DNA from: Campylobacter lari
GTDB lineage: Bacteria; Campylobacterota; Campylobacteria; Campylobacterales; Campylobacteraceae
DNA: 64,000 bases
Direction: 5' to 3'
NCBI RefSeq assembly: GCF_900638335.1
Contig: NZ_LR134508.1
Span: 496,001-560,000, forward strand
The position numbers and the translations under genes were made by a program. The notes under the pieces are model-generated. The model saw only the letters and a program-made list of their open reading frames with translations, was not told where the DNA came from and did not search any database. Below, piece by piece: positions 34,173 through 44,652 of this stretch (its first letter is position 1; each line of letters opens with the position of its first letter).

Positions 34173-35541
34173 CTTTGCTACCTTTTTTTCTTGAAGCTAA
34201 AATCAAAGGAACGCCTTCAAAATTAAATTGTTTTCTAATTTGATTTTGCAAATAGCGCTTATAGCTAAAATGCAAAGCTTTTGGTCTATTCATGATTAGA
34301 GCTATTTTTGGAGGTGCTAAGTCATACTGCACAGCATAGTATATCTTAACTAGTTTTCCATAATCATGAGGCAATGGGTGAGCTCTTGTGGCTTCTTCTA
34401 CCAAGGTATTTAATTTTGCAGTTGGAATTTTTTGCGTGAAATTGGCAAAAACTTCTAAGATTTTATCTAAAAGTACATGTACTCTTTTTCCGCTTAAAGC
34501 TGATACGCTCACAACGGGTGCATAAGCTAGAAATTTAAAACGATCTAGTTTTAATTCTTTTAAGGTTTTATCAAAATCAAGTTCGCTTTTATCCCATTTA
34601 TTAAGTACGATAATCACACCTAAACAATGCTTGGCAGCAAGTCCTGCAATACGCTCATCAAGCTCGTTAAAGCCTTCGGCTGCATCAAGTACTAAAAGTG
34701 CAATTTGAGCATTAGCTAGGGCATATTCAGTTCTATTTAGCGCATAACGCTCTAAGCCTTGTATTTTACCGCGTTTTCTAATTCCTGCAGTATCTACAAA
34801 CTCAATGATTTTATCTTTATGCATAATGCTTTCATTAACAGGATCAATCGTAGTGCCTGCTATATCGCTTACCACGCTACGTTCTTCTTTTACTAAAGCA
34901 TTTAAAAGACTTGATTTTCCTACATTCACTCTACCAATAATCCCCACTTTAATGTGGTTTTCATTGATGGTTTTTAGTTTAAAATCTCCGCTATTTTCGT
35001 CAAAATTTTCTAAATAGCTTTCAAAATCTTCTTCTTCATCTGCATTTAAATAACTTTCATTTAAAAACTTACCAGCCCACATACAAAGCTCATCAATGCC
35101 TATATTATGCGTAACAGAGATGTTAAAAACTTCTTTTACTCCAAAATTAGAAAATTCCCAAGATCTTTCTTCATCTTTTTTGTTATCGACTTTATTGATT
35201 ACTAAAGCTATGGGTTTGTTAAGTTTTTTCATTTCATAAAAAAATGCTTTATCTTCATCATCAGGTAAAAATTTACCATCTACCATATAAAAGATAATAT
35301 TGCTATTTTTAGCAGCTTTAAGCGAATTTGCTTTGACATTTTTAAAAAGCTCATTGCTCTCATCAAGTCCACCACTATCTATCAATAAAGCTTTTTTGCC
35401 ATCAATTTCTACCTCTATTTTGTTAGTATCTCTTGTAGTTCCGCTTATGTCGCTAGTTATGGCTATGCGTTTTTTTGCAAGTCTATTAAAAAGACTTGAT
35501 TTGCCAACGTTTGGTTTTCCTATTAAAATAATACTTTGCAT
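34156..35541 (-). CDS. der: Ribosome biogenesis GTPase Der (EngA)
   Basis: A 461-residue GTPase with two tandem G domains, needed for 50S assembly. G1 motifs are [14 protein letters not shown] (residue 7) and [14 protein letters not shown] (near 207). The matching G3 motifs are DSGG and DTAG, the G4 motifs NKVD and NKWD. A C-terminal KH-like domain ends with [13 protein letters not shown] and a charged tail. Full length. First gene of the der-aroK-trpS-serS-pflB run. Confidence 0.97.
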   Translation of the reverse strand: MQSIILIGKPNVGKSSLFNRLAKKRIAITSDISGTTRDTNKIEVEIDGKKALLIDSGGLDESNELFKNVKANSLKAAKNSNIIFYMVDGKFLPDDEDKAFFYEMKKLNKPIALVINKVDNKKDEERSWEFSNFGVKEVFNISVTHNIGIDELCMWAGKFLNESYLNADEEEDFESYLENFDENSGDFKLKTINENHIKVGIIGRVNVGKSSLLNALVKEERSVVSDIAGTTIDPVNESIMHKDKIIEFVDTAGIRKRGKIQGLERYALNRTEYALANAQIALLVLDAAEGFNELDERIAGLAAKHCLGVIIVLNKWDKSELDFDKTLKELKLDRFKFLAYAPVVSVSALSGKRVHVLLDKILEVFANFTQKIPTAKLNTLVEEATRAHPLPHDYGKLVKIYYAVQYDLAPPKIALIMNRPKALHFSYKRYLQNQIRKQFNFEGVPLILASRKKGSKDEQEG

Positions 35542-35640
35542 TAATACTCATTTTTAAATTTTTATTTGTGATTATATAAAAATTGCCTTAAAATTAAGCA
35601 AAAAAGACTAAAATAACGAGAATTTTTATATGGAATTTAT

Positions 35641-36570
35641 ATGTTAAGAATAGTTAAAAAGAATTTAGGTATATATTTTATGATTATTGCTTCCATAGAA
35701 TTTGCACTTGTAGGTGCTTGTGCAAAAATTCTTAGCGAAGAATTATCCTCGATTGAAATTATGTTTTTTAGAAACATTATAGGTACAGCTTTTATGCTTT
35801 ATGCGCTTTCAAAATTAAATTTTCACAAAAGTGGTGGACATTTAGGTTTGCTTGTTTTTAGAGGTGTTATAGGGACGATTGCCTTATATCTTTTCTTTTA
35901 TAATGTTTCTAATATTTCCTTAGGTGGTGCTTTTGCTTTTCAAAAAACAGCACCTATTTTTATAGCTTTGATTGCTTTTTTATTTTTTAAAGAAAATTTG
36001 GGATTAAAAGCTTGTTTTGGGATTTTAGTTGCTTTTATAGGGGTATTGTTAATCTGTCAGCCTTTTGCAGATAGTACTACGCATTCAGGCTTTGATTTAA
36101 AAAATAGTATTTTAGGAATTTTAAGCGGTTTTTGTGCAGCCTTGGCGCTAACTAGCGTAAGAGAGCTTAGAAAATCATACCCAGCGCCTTTTATAGCTTT
36201 ATCTTTTGTTTTAATTGGCACTTTGATGCCTTTAATATCTATGATTATAGGTTCTTTTTATGAAATAAAAGAGCTTGACTTTTTAATCGCTCCATTTGTG
36301 ATGCCTAGTTTTAAAGCTTGGATTTTTATTGTTTTAATGGGAATTTTTGGAGCAATGTATCAAATTCATGTTACTAAGGCTTATGGGGTTGCAAAAAAGG
36401 CAGGAGTTGTTGCGGGAGTTAGTTATATAGATGTAGTTTTTACTTTGTTTTTGGGTATATTATTAGGAGATGAATTTCCTAGTTTGATGGTTTTTATAGG
36501 AATTTTTAGCATTATTTTAGGAGGAATTATTTTGGTTAGTAAACAAACAAAGGAAAAAAATGGAAAATAA
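35641..36570 (+). CDS. EamA/DMT-superfamily transporter
   Basis: A 309-residue inner-membrane protein with about ten hydrophobic helices and two EamA repeats. The first spans residues about 12-137 ([20 protein letters not shown] near its end) and the second about 160-300 ([20 protein letters not shown] at the equivalent place). This is the RhaT/YdcZ-type metabolite exporter family; the substrate is unknown. It is divergent from der with 99 bp between and overlaps the next gene by 11 bp. Confidence 0.83.
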   Translation: MLRIVKKNLGIYFMIIASIEFALVGACAKILSEELSSIEIMFFRNIIGTAFMLYALSKLNFHKSGGHLGLLVFRGVIGTIALYLFFYNVSNISLGGAFAFQKTAPIFIALIAFLFFKENLGLKACFGILVAFIGVLLICQPFADSTTHSGFDLKNSILGILSGFCAALALTSVRELRKSYPAPFIALSFVLIGTLMPLISMIIGSFYEIKELDFLIAPFVMPSFKAWIFIVLMGIFGAMYQIHVTKAYGVAKKAGVVAGVSYIDVVFTLFLGILLGDEFPSLMVFIGIFSIILGGIILVSKQTKEKNGK

Positions 36571-37921
36571 AACAGATTTAATTTATGGTTTAGAAGATAA
36601 ACCACCTTTTACTAAAGCATTTTTTGCTGCTTTAGTGCATTTAATGGCTATGTTTGTGGCTGTAATTACACCTGCTTTGCTAATTTGCAAGGGTCTTGGA
36701 ATAGATGATACTAATACAGCTAGAATTATTTGTATGTCGCTTTTTGCTTCAGGTGTTGCTTCACTTTTACAGATTAAAACTTGGGGTCCTATAGGGAGTG
36801 GACTTTTATCTATTCAAGGAACTAGTTTTAACTTTGTTGCGCCTATTATACTAGGCGGGCTTGTTTTGAAAAATAATGGTTTATCGCAAGAAGCAATGCT
36901 TGGGGCTATTTTTGGTACTTTAATGCTTTGCTCTACTACTGAAATGATTATTTCTCAAATTTTACCTTTTATTAGAAGAGTGATTTCTCCGTTGGTTTCA
37001 GGTATAGTGGTGATGATTATAGGTCTTAGTTTGATTAATGTTGGTCTTGTGAGTGCAGGAGGTGGATTTGCGGCTAAGGCAAGTGGTGAGTTTGGATCTT
37101 TACAAAATTTATTATTAGCCGGAGTTGTGATTTTAAGTATTATTATATTAAATCGTTTTAATAATGCTTATATAAGAATTTCTTCTTTATTTATAGCTAT
37201 GATAATAGGGCTTTTGGTGGCTATGACATTTGAAAATTTTAGCTTTAATTTTAATGAAAATTTACCTTTAATGTTTTTACCTGATCCTTTGCACTATGGT
37301 TTGAGTATTGATTATAATCTCATTTTACCTTTGATTTTGGTTTTTATGGTAACTTCTTTAGAAACAATTGGTGATATTAGTGCTACTAGTGAAGTTTCAA
37401 ATCAGCCAGTTAAAGGTGAGCTTTATGCAAAAAGATTAAAAGGTGGAGTTTTGGCAAATGGTTTTAATTCCTTTGTTTCAGCCTTTTTTAATACTTTTCC
37501 AAATTCATGTTTTGGGCAAAACAATGGCGTCATAGCTTTAACAGGTGTTGCAAGTCGCTATGTAGGATTTATTGTAGCTTTTATGTTGATGATTTTGGGT
37601 TTATTTCCTATTGTGGCTGATATTACTTTACAAATTCCAGAGCCTATTTTAGGTGGGGCAACTTTAGTAATGTTTGGCACTATAGCTGCAACAGGAGTTA
37701 GGATTATCTCTAAAGAAAATTTAAACCGTCGTTCTATTATCATTATAGCTATGAGTTTGGGTATAGGACTTGGAGTTTCTAATAATCCTGATATTTTAGA
37801 ATTTATGCCAATGTGGTTTAAAACTTTATTTTCTTCAGGGATTGCAGCAGGTGGGATTACAGCTATTATTTTAAATTTTGTTTTTCCTCTTGAAGAAAAT
37901 AATAAAAATAAAGTAAAATAA
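36560..37921 (+). CDS. NCS2-family nucleobase (uracil/xanthine) permease
   Basis: A 453-residue inner-membrane symporter with about 12-14 helices. Family features are the N-terminal [35 protein letters not shown]-like sequence (here [18 protein letters not shown]), [12 protein letters not shown] (substrate site in TM8), and [28 protein letters not shown] (NAT signature region, QNNGV). The signature favours uric acid or xanthine type rather than UraA, but this is not decisive. It is translationally coupled to the EamA gene. Confidence 0.9.
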   Translation: MENKTDLIYGLEDKPPFTKAFFAALVHLMAMFVAVITPALLICKGLGIDDTNTARIICMSLFASGVASLLQIKTWGPIGSGLLSIQGTSFNFVAPIILGGLVLKNNGLSQEAMLGAIFGTLMLCSTTEMIISQILPFIRRVISPLVSGIVVMIIGLSLINVGLVSAGGGFAAKASGEFGSLQNLLLAGVVILSIIILNRFNNAYIRISSLFIAMIIGLLVAMTFENFSFNFNENLPLMFLPDPLHYGLSIDYNLILPLILVFMVTSLETIGDISATSEVSNQPVKGELYAKRLKGGVLANGFNSFVSAFFNTFPNSCFGQNNGVIALTGVASRYVGFIVAFMLMILGLFPIVADITLQIPEPILGGATLVMFGTIAATGVRIISKENLNRRSIIIIAMSLGIGLGVSNNPDILEFMPMWFKTLFSSGIAAGGITAIILNFVFPLEENNKNKVK

Positions 37922-37939
37922 TAAAAAACAAGGAAAAAA

Positions 37940-38746
37940 ATGATGAAAAAAATGATACTAATAGCAGGACCTTGTGTGATAGAAAATGAAGAGCTTGTTT
38001 TTAAGGTTGCACAAGAGCTTGAATGCTTTTTAAAAGATGATAGAATTGATTTTTATTTTAAATCAAGTTTTGATAAAGCAAATAGAACTAGTATTAATAG
38101 TTTTAGGGGACCAGGTCTTGAAAAAGGCTTGGAAATTTTGCAAAAAGTTAAAGATAAATTTGGCATGCAAATTCTTACTGATATTCATGAGAGTTCTCAA
38201 GCAAGTATTGCAGCTGAGGTTGTAGATGTTTTACAAATTCCAGCTTTTTTGTGTAGACAAACTGATTTATTAGTAGCTGCTGCCAAAACAAAAGCTAAGG
38301 TAAATGTAAAAAAAGGTCAATTTTTAAATCCTGAAGATATTAAATACAGCGTAGCTAAAATTTTACAAACTAGAGGCATTAACGAAGAAGGTTTTGAAAT
38401 AGCCAAAGAAAATGGTGTTTTTGTAGCTGAGAGAGGTTCTAGTTTTGGCTATGGAAATTTAGTTGTAGATATGAGAAGTTTGGTTATCATGAGAAAATAT
38501 GCTCCGGTTGTTTTTGATGCTACTCATAGTGTGCAAATGCCAGGGGCAAATGGTGGAAGTAGTGGAGGCAAAAGTGAATTTGTAGAGCCTTTAGCAAGAG
38601 CTGCGGCTAGTGTAGGTGTGGATGGATTTTTCTTTGAAACACACATTGAACCTTGTAAGGCTTTGTGTGATGGACCAAATATGCTTGATCTTTCAAGACT
38701 TAAAAACTGCGTAAATACGCTTTTAAAAATTCAAGAAATTATTTAA
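37940..38746 (+). CDS. kdsA: 3-deoxy-8-phosphooctulonate (KDO-8-P) synthase
   Basis: A 268-residue enzyme condensing arabinose 5-phosphate with phosphoenolpyruvate, the first committed step to KDO in the lipooligosaccharide core. Motifs are [52 protein letters not shown] and [30 protein letters not shown] and FFETHIEP complete the barrel. The ATG at 37940 is used; a second ATG follows immediately and cannot be excluded. It begins the run kdsA-ribH-nusB-pyrF. Confidence 0.97.
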   Translation: MMKKMILIAGPCVIENEELVFKVAQELECFLKDDRIDFYFKSSFDKANRTSINSFRGPGLEKGLEILQKVKDKFGMQILTDIHESSQASIAAEVVDVLQIPAFLCRQTDLLVAAAKTKAKVNVKKGQFLNPEDIKYSVAKILQTRGINEEGFEIAKENGVFVAERGSSFGYGNLVVDMRSLVIMRKYAPVVFDATHSVQMPGANGGSSGGKSEFVEPLARAAASVGVDGFFFETHIEPCKALCDGPNMLDLSRLKNCVNTLLKIQEII

Positions 38747-38757
38747 AAAGGAAAATT

Positions 38758-39228
38758 ATGAATATAATAGAAGGAAATTTAAGTTTAAAAGGTGATGAAA
38801 AAATTGCAATTATCAATGCAAGATTTAATCACATTATCACAGATCGTTTAGTTGAAGGTGCTAAAGATGCTTTTTTAAGACATGGGGGTAAAGAAGAAAA
38901 CTTAAGTCTTATTTTAGTGCCAGGTGCTTTTGAAATTCCTTTTGCACTAAAACAAGCTTGTGAGAGTAAAAAATTTGATGGAATTTGTTGTGTTGGAGCG
39001 GTAATTCGTGGAAGTACACCGCATTTTGATTATGTAGCGGCTGAAACTACTAAAGGTATAGCAAGCGTAGGACTTGGAGCTAATATACCTGTAAGTTTTG
39101 GAGTTTTAACAACTGATACTTTAGAGCAAGCTATAGAAAGAGCGGGTAGTAAAGCAGGCAATAAAGGTTTTGAAGCTATGCTTACTGTGGTTGAAATGCT
39201 TAATTTAATTCAAAAAATTAAGGCTTAA
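38758..39228 (+). CDS. ribH: 6,7-dimethyl-8-ribityllumazine synthase
   Basis: A 156-residue riboflavin-pathway enzyme. [13 protein letters not shown] (ribityl pyrimidine site), [27 protein letters not shown] (catalytic His in the PHFD segment) and [19 protein letters not shown] are all present. Length is normal. nusB begins one base after its stop. Confidence 0.97.
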   Translation: MNIIEGNLSLKGDEKIAIINARFNHIITDRLVEGAKDAFLRHGGKEENLSLILVPGAFEIPFALKQACESKKFDGICCVGAVIRGSTPHFDYVAAETTKGIASVGLGANIPVSFGVLTTDTLEQAIERAGSKAGNKGFEAMLTVVEMLNLIQKIKA

Positions 39229-39229
39229 A

Positions 39230-39628
39230 ATGGCTACTAGACATCAAGTAAGACAAAGTATAGTTTCTTTGCTTTATGCAGCACAGTTAAATCAAGAAAA
39301 TGAAGATTTTATCAATGAATTTTTAGATGAAAAAAAAATTCGCAATGACCAAAGAAAATTCACTCTAGATTTATATAATGGCATTAATGAGCAACTTGCA
39401 TTTCTTGATGAGAAAATTAATGAATGTTTAAAAGAGCATAAATTAGATGGGGTAGCTAATATAGAAAAGGCTATTTTGCGTTTGGGTGCTTATGAGATTT
39501 TATTTACTTCTACACAAAAAGCGATTATCATCAATGAAGCTATAGAGCTTGCAAAAGAAATGGCAGGAGATAATGCTCCTAAATTTATCAATGGGGTGTT
39601 AGATAAAATCAACAAGGAAGTGCAATGA
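39230..39628 (+). CDS. nusB: Transcription antitermination protein NusB
   Basis: A 132-residue all-helical protein that, with NusE, binds boxA RNA in rRNA antitermination. It begins [18 protein letters not shown] (Arg-rich RNA-binding helix) and ends [13 protein letters not shown], the family signature. It overlaps the pyrF start by 4 bp. A boxA-like element is present in the rRNA leader of this window. Confidence 0.95.
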   Translation: MATRHQVRQSIVSLLYAAQLNQENEDFINEFLDEKKIRNDQRKFTLDLYNGINEQLAFLDEKINECLKEHKLDGVANIEKAILRLGAYEILFTSTQKAIIINEAIELAKEMAGDNAPKFINGVLDKINKEVQ

Positions 39629-40308
39629 AACTTTGCGTGGCTTTTGATGTAGCAAGTTATGATGAGTGTATAAATTTAGCTAAAGAATTAAAAGGTTTAG
39701 ATCTTTGGGTTAAAATAGGACTTAGATCGTATTTAAGAGATGGAATAAAGCTTTTAGAGGCGATTAAAAAAGAGGATAATTTTAAGATCTTTTTAGATCT
39801 GAAACTTTATGATATTCCAAATACCATGGCAGATGCTTGCGAAGAGCTTGCTAAGTTTGATGTGGATATGTTCAATATCCATGCAAGTGCAGGAAAAAGC
39901 GCTATGCGTACGATTATGGAGCGTTTAAATACTTTAAGCAAAAGACCTTTAGTGCTTGCTGTGTCTGCTTTAACTAGTTTTGATGAGCAAGAATTTTTTA
40001 GTGTATATAAACAAGATATTAAACAAGCTGTTAAGGAATTTTCTAAAATTAGCTATGAAAGTGGTCTTGATGGTATGGTTTGCTCGGTATATGAAAGTTT
40101 GTTGATAAAAGAAAACACTAATTCAAATTTTATCACATTAACCCCTGGAATTCGCCCCTTTAAAGAAAATTCAGACGATCAAAAAAGAGTAGCTGATATA
40201 CAGTGTGCTAAGGATAATTTGTCGGATTTTATTGTGGTTGGAAGACCTATTTATAAAGCAAAAGAACCTAGAAAGGTTTGCGAGGATATATTAGAGCATT
40301 TAAAATAA
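39625..40308 (+). CDS. pyrF: Orotidine 5'-phosphate decarboxylase
   Basis: A 227-residue TIM-barrel enzyme making UMP from OMP. It has [20 protein letters not shown] and the catalytic Lys/Asp stretch [14 protein letters not shown] (near residues 56-70). NIHASAG, TPGIRPF and [12 protein letters not shown] (phosphate site) follow. Full length. Its stop codon is inside a palindromic terminator shared with the convergent lipoprotein gene. Confidence 0.97.
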   Translation: MKLCVAFDVASYDECINLAKELKGLDLWVKIGLRSYLRDGIKLLEAIKKEDNFKIFLDLKLYDIPNTMADACEELAKFDVDMFNIHASAGKSAMRTIMERLNTLSKRPLVLAVSALTSFDEQEFFSVYKQDIKQAVKEFSKISYESGLDGMVCSVYESLLIKENTNSNFITLTPGIRPFKENSDDQKRVADIQCAKDNLSDFIVVGRPIYKAKEPRKVCEDILEHLK

Positions 40309-40326
40309 GCCTTAAGGCTTATTTTA
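40301..40326. terminator. Bidirectional palindromic terminator containing both stop codons
   Basis: A 26-bp perfect palindrome (13 bp per arm, centre between 40313 and 40314). Read either way it gives a GC-core stem ending in TTTTA. The pyrF stop (40306-40308) and the convergent stop (40319-40321) are both inside it. Confidence 0.85.
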
Positions 40327-40732
40327 AATATACTTTCATTTTTTTATTTTCCAAAATAATTCCATCATCATTGCTAGTAATTTGAAAATCTCCGTTGAAA
40401 TTTCTTAAGAAATTATCTTCAAATTTCATAGACTCTTGATCGCAAAGCATTTTTGTTGATGCAAGATTATCTTCTATTTTAATGCTGTTTCCTTGATCTT
40501 TATAGCCACCAAAAAATCTATTACATCCTGCTATTCCAAAAAGTCTTTTGTCTTTATTATCAAAACTAATACTTGCTTTAGAATTTTGAGGAAGTTCATA
40601 ACTTTTTCCGTTAGCTTCATAAGAGCTTATAGTAAATTCTTTATTTTGTAAATCATCTGTGCTTAAATTTGCCACAGAACACCCACTAAAAATAGCTAAA
40701 CTTGTTATACTTAATGTAATTATTTTTTTCAT
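40319..40732 (-). CDS. META/HslJ-domain lipoprotein
   Basis: A 137-residue putative lipoprotein. The signal peptide ends in the lipobox IFSGC (Cys near residue 18). The rest is a META-type domain: EFTISSYEANGK, ASISFDNKDKRLFGIAGCNRFFGGY (the GCNRFFG motif typical of HslJ) and ASTKMLCDQESMKFEDNFL. In other bacteria HslJ relates to novobiocin and heat response; the role here is unknown. It lies 11 bp downstream of the chemoreceptor gene on the same strand. Confidence 0.85.
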   Translation of the reverse strand: MKKIITLSITSLAIFSGCSVANLSTDDLQNKEFTISSYEANGKSYELPQNSKASISFDNKDKRLFGIAGCNRFFGGYKDQGNSIKIEDNLASTKMLCDQESMKFEDNFLRNFNGDFQITSNDDGIILENKKMKVYLK

Positions 40733-40743
40733 TTTGATTCTCC

Positions 40744-42336
40744 TTATACATGAAAATGTTTTAATTCATCTTCTAAATTTTGACAAACTACATTTAACTC
40801 ATGAGCAACACCAAGTAAAATTTTTGAAATTTCTTCATTTTTATCACTTAATTGTACTGTTTCTTGCATTTTATCAAGTAATGATTGTAAAGTTTCTTGT
40901 GTGCTTGAAATTTTTTGCATACAAGCATTTGCTAAATCTCTTGCATTTTCATTACAAACCTTTACTTCATTAGTTCCTTCGACAAGATCTTTTGCATCTT
41001 GATTTAAAGAATTGATTTCTTTGGCATTATGTTTTAGTTCTTTGGAGACTTCATTGATGCTATCTACTAATTGTTTGGTTACAATAGCGATATTTTTTAA
41101 AAATTCTTCCGAATTTTGAGCAAGATTTCTTACATCTTCAGCAATAACTGAAAATCCACGACCAAATTCCCCAGCACGTGCTGCTTCAATACCTGCATTT
41201 AATGATAAAAGATTGGTTTTATCGGCAATTTCTCCCATCATATCAGATGCTTTTTTAATCTCTTCTGCTTGTTTTTCCATAACTTCAACTTTTTGAGATA
41301 AAACATCTTCATTTTCTGCAACCACTCTTACTTTATCTACTACCTGATTTAGCGAATCAAGCATGGCGTTTAAAACTTCAAAAGATTTTGTATTTGCTTT
41401 GTTTGCATTATTTGAAAGTTCGGCAAGATCTTGCAGTTCTGTATGTATTTGTTCACTTAAGTGATAAGATTCATCGGTTTTTGTATGGCCTTCTTTTGTT
41501 CTATTTGCTAGATCAAGTGCATTAGTATTTAAAAGCTTGGATTGCTTATCTACCATTTGAGAGTTTTCATTAGTAGAAATCACTGCATTTTGAATTTTTT
41601 CAATAAATTGATTAATATAGGTACAAGCTTTACCTATTTCATCAGTACTTTTTATGTTAATTCTTGCGCGTAAATCTCCATCGCCACTGGCTAGCTCTTT
41701 AGCATGTTTTAAAAGATCTAAAACAGGATTTCCTACAACTATTTTTAAAATATAAAGTACAGCAAAAACAGTAAAAAGTAAAGCTATACTAAAAATAACA
41801 ATATAAGTTCTAGCTGAGCTTGCCAAATCATCATCTACATGTTTTAAGTCATTATACATATCCATAACTCCTAAAACATCGCCTTCTTTAGCGTTTGCAT
41901 GGCAAGCAAGGCATCCTTCATTAGCAATTAATGGGCGTATAAGTCTTAGATAATGCCCTTGATCGTTATTAATTTCAACTGCTTTAATTTCTGGCTTGTT
42001 AAATTGCTCATTGATGATACTTTCATTACTTTTTGCATATTTTTGCATTTCAAAAAGCTCAACGGTGCTTTTGGAAGGATAAATTTTAATATCTTTTATA
42101 CCTTCTATCTCACCTGCTTCTTTTATAGCTTGTTCTATAATGGCAGGATCGCCCAAATTCATCGCCATTCTTAGTGTTTGAAAAACAGAAGTGCTTAAGG
42201 TATCTAAATTTGCACGGCTGATTCTATCGGTCGTTTGCTGAGAGTCTTTTTGTAAAATAATTTGCATAATAATAAAACTAATTAGCAATGTAGAAATCAT
42301 TGCTAAAGATATCTTTGCACCTATGCTTTTAAACAT
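40744..42336 (-). CDS. Methyl-accepting chemotaxis protein with a CxxCH haem-type sensor domain
   Basis: A 530-residue chemoreceptor. TM1 (about residues 7-29) is followed by a periplasmic domain with [19 protein letters not shown] near residues 136-154. The CLACH is a c-type haem attachment motif, and the context (L-R-P-L...C-x-x-C-H...G-x-x-D-x-Y) fits the DUF3365/Tll0287-like haem PAS domain. TM2 is about 175-196, then HAMP, then the signalling domain with a hairpin tip resembling the conserved one ([19 protein letters not shown]). It has no C-terminal receptor-modification pentapeptide. Likely a redox or ligand sensor for energy taxis. Good SD (AAGGAG), with purH upstream. Confidence 0.87.
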   Translation of the reverse strand: MFKSIGAKISLAMISTLLISFIIMQIILQKDSQQTTDRISRANLDTLSTSVFQTLRMAMNLGDPAIIEQAIKEAGEIEGIKDIKIYPSKSTVELFEMQKYAKSNESIINEQFNKPEIKAVEINNDQGHYLRLIRPLIANEGCLACHANAKEGDVLGVMDMYNDLKHVDDDLASSARTYIVIFSIALLFTVFAVLYILKIVVGNPVLDLLKHAKELASGDGDLRARINIKSTDEIGKACTYINQFIEKIQNAVISTNENSQMVDKQSKLLNTNALDLANRTKEGHTKTDESYHLSEQIHTELQDLAELSNNANKANTKSFEVLNAMLDSLNQVVDKVRVVAENEDVLSQKVEVMEKQAEEIKKASDMMGEIADKTNLLSLNAGIEAARAGEFGRGFSVIAEDVRNLAQNSEEFLKNIAIVTKQLVDSINEVSKELKHNAKEINSLNQDAKDLVEGTNEVKVCNENARDLANACMQKISSTQETLQSLLDKMQETVQLSDKNEEISKILLGVAHELNVVCQNLEDELKHFHV

Positions 42337-42350
42337 TTAAACTCCTTGTA

Positions 42351-43883
42351 TTAATGTAAAAAGTGTCTTATGCCGCTAAAATATAATGCAATACCATATT
42401 CATTAGCAGCTTGAATGATATCCTCATCTCTTATACTTCCACCTGGTTCGATGATAGCCTTTACTCCTATTTTGCTAGCCTCATCTATGCTATCTCTAAA
42501 TGGAAAGAAAGCCTCGCTAGCTAAAACACAACCATTTAAATCAAGTCCCATTTCTTTAGCTTTATTAATAGCTGCTTTAGCTGCATCAATACGACTTGTC
42601 ATACCCATACCAATAGCCACCATAGCGCCATTTTTTACATAAACTACGTTATTTGATTTGGTAAATGCAGCAATTTTCATAGCTATTTCAAGATCTTTTA
42701 ATTCTTGTTCACTAGCTTTTCTTTCACTTTTTAACACTGCATTTTTTAATTCATCTTCTCTAACTTCATCACTATCTTGATATACAAAACCACCATCTAT
42801 ATGTTTAAAATCATATTTGTCATAAGCTCTAGTTAGAAATGGCGCTTTTTGTGTAAAGATTTTAATACGCTTTTTATCTTTAAATACTTCCAAAGCATCA
42901 TCATCTACATTTGCTGCAATAATTACTTCTATATAAATTTCATTGATTTTTTGTGCTAATTCTTTATCTAAGGTTCCATTGATAGCTACAACACCGCCAT
43001 AAGCACTCAAGGTATCGCATTTAAGTGCATGGATATAACTTTGTAGTAAGTTTTCTTTTATGGCAAATCCGCAAGCATTTGCATGTTTTACAATGGCTAC
43101 TGCTGGAGCTTTATCAAAAGCGCTTGCTAAGTTTAAAGCTGCGTTAATATCGGTTAGATTGTTAAAACTTGCCTCGCCTTTTAAGGTTGTAAAATTGTGT
43201 GTGAAAAAGTCATCAAATTCATATAAAGCACCTTTTTGATGAGGGTTTTCTCCATATCTTGTATTAAATACTTTTTGACCAACAATAAATTTACTTGCAC
43301 CAAAACCACCATTAAAACGCTCGTTCATATAATTTGCTATATAAGCATCATAATTTGCTGTATGCTCATAAGCTTTAATCATCAATGCTCTTCTAAAATC
43401 AAGATCTAAAGTATTATCTTTTAAAGCTTGTATGATTTTATCATAATCTAAAATATCACAAACTACAATGACATTTTTGAAATTTTTTGCACCGCTACGT
43501 ATCATAGCAGGACCACCGATATCGATATTTTCTACAATCTCATCAAAATCTTGGGTTAAAATTGTAGTTTTTTTGAAAGGATATAAATTCACACAAAGCA
43601 AGTCTATGCTTTCTATATTATGCTCTTTAGCTTGCTTTTGATGATTTTCATCTTCTCTTTTGTATAAAATTCCACCATGAATTTTTGGGTGTAAGGTTTT
43701 TACACGTCCTTCAAACATTTCAGGACTTTGAGTAAAATCACTAACTTCTTGTACTTGCAGGTTGTTTTCTTTTAAAAGCTTATAAGTGCCTCCGGTAGAT
43801 AAAAGCTCAAAACCTAATTTTACAAGCTCATTAGCAAATTCTACCACTCCTTCTTTATCACTGACACTAATTAGTGCTTTCAT
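42351..43883 (-). CDS. purH: Bifunctional AICAR transformylase / IMP cyclohydrolase
   Basis: A 510-residue enzyme for the last two steps of IMP synthesis. The N-terminal MGS-like IMP cyclohydrolase (residues 1-190) has [36 protein letters not shown] and [14 protein letters not shown]. The transformylase half has [26 protein letters not shown] (catalytic Lys-His) and [21 protein letters not shown]. Full length. The djlA-like gene overlaps its start by 4 bp. Confidence 0.97.
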   Translation of the reverse strand: MKALISVSDKEGVVEFANELVKLGFELLSTGGTYKLLKENNLQVQEVSDFTQSPEMFEGRVKTLHPKIHGGILYKREDENHQKQAKEHNIESIDLLCVNLYPFKKTTILTQDFDEIVENIDIGGPAMIRSGAKNFKNVIVVCDILDYDKIIQALKDNTLDLDFRRALMIKAYEHTANYDAYIANYMNERFNGGFGASKFIVGQKVFNTRYGENPHQKGALYEFDDFFTHNFTTLKGEASFNNLTDINAALNLASAFDKAPAVAIVKHANACGFAIKENLLQSYIHALKCDTLSAYGGVVAINGTLDKELAQKINEIYIEVIIAANVDDDALEVFKDKKRIKIFTQKAPFLTRAYDKYDFKHIDGGFVYQDSDEVREDELKNAVLKSERKASEQELKDLEIAMKIAAFTKSNNVVYVKNGAMVAIGMGMTSRIDAAKAAINKAKEMGLDLNGCVLASEAFFPFRDSIDEASKIGVKAIIEPGGSIRDEDIIQAANEYGIALYFSGIRHFLH

Positions 43884-44650
43884 TGATTTTTCCTTTCTAT
43901 GTATTGTTTTAAAAATTCATAAGATTCATTAACTTCTTGAAATTTTTTTACACCTTCTTTTATTTTCGCTTCATCGCTGTTGTTTGCATTTAAAATATCA
44001 GGATGATATTTTTTAGCAAGTTCTCTATAGCGTTTTTTAAGCTCTTGTAAATTTACATTTTCGCTTACACCTAAAATCTCACATGCTTTTTGCAAATTCA
44101 TACCTACTTTTTGAGTTTGCATAGAATTTAGAAGTCTCTCAAGTATGTTTACATCAAGATTAAAGGCTTTGACAATGGCTTTTAATACATCTTTTTTGGT
44201 GCTGTTAAGTTCTCCATCAATCAAGGCCATTGCGACCAAAACATTTAATATATTAATTCTTTCTTGTTGAGGTAAAGGTACTTCCTTGATGAGTTCTTTG
44301 GCTACTTCATAGGTGTCATTTAAGGTGTTTTTGTGTTCATTAAAACTTTGTTTTAAAAATTCCCTTTCTCTTGAATCTTTGGCATTGTAATCAAGAATTT
44401 GTGAGATCATATTAGCTTCATTTTCGCTAACTCTGCCATCGCTTTTTGCTATTTTTGCTAAAAGTGCTATAACATAGTAGTTTAATCTTCTTTTAAAGCC
44501 ATCAATTCTTTCTTCGTGATAGCCTTGTTTAAAACCTTGAGAGAAACTTTTAGCTCCTTTTTTAAAAGAGCCTAAAAGATCATCTTTACCCCATGTTTTA
44601 TAATACCAATAAAATGCCAAAATTGCCAATACAAGTAAAACAAAAAGCAT
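43880..44650 (-). CDS. DjlA-like membrane-anchored J-domain protein
   Basis: A 256-residue co-chaperone. An N-terminal membrane helix (residues 1-17, [17 protein letters not shown]) is followed by a TerB-like helical domain (about 55-165) with [16 protein letters not shown]-terminal J domain (about 190-256) has the HPD triad in [13 protein letters not shown]. The J domain would stimulate DnaK at the inner membrane. Architecture is that of DjlA but shorter. It lies between purL (2 bp) and purH (4-bp overlap). Confidence 0.88.
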   Translation of the reverse strand: MLFVLLVLAILAFYWYYKTWGKDDLLGSFKKGAKSFSQGFKQGYHEERIDGFKRRLNYYVIALLAKIAKSDGRVSENEANMISQILDYNAKDSREREFLKQSFNEHKNTLNDTYEVAKELIKEVPLPQQERINILNVLVAMALIDGELNSTKKDVLKAIVKAFNLDVNILERLLNSMQTQKVGMNLQKACEILGVSENVNLQELKKRYRELAKKYHPDILNANNSDEAKIKEGVKKFQEVNESYEFLKQYIERKNQ

Positions 44651-44652
44651 TT

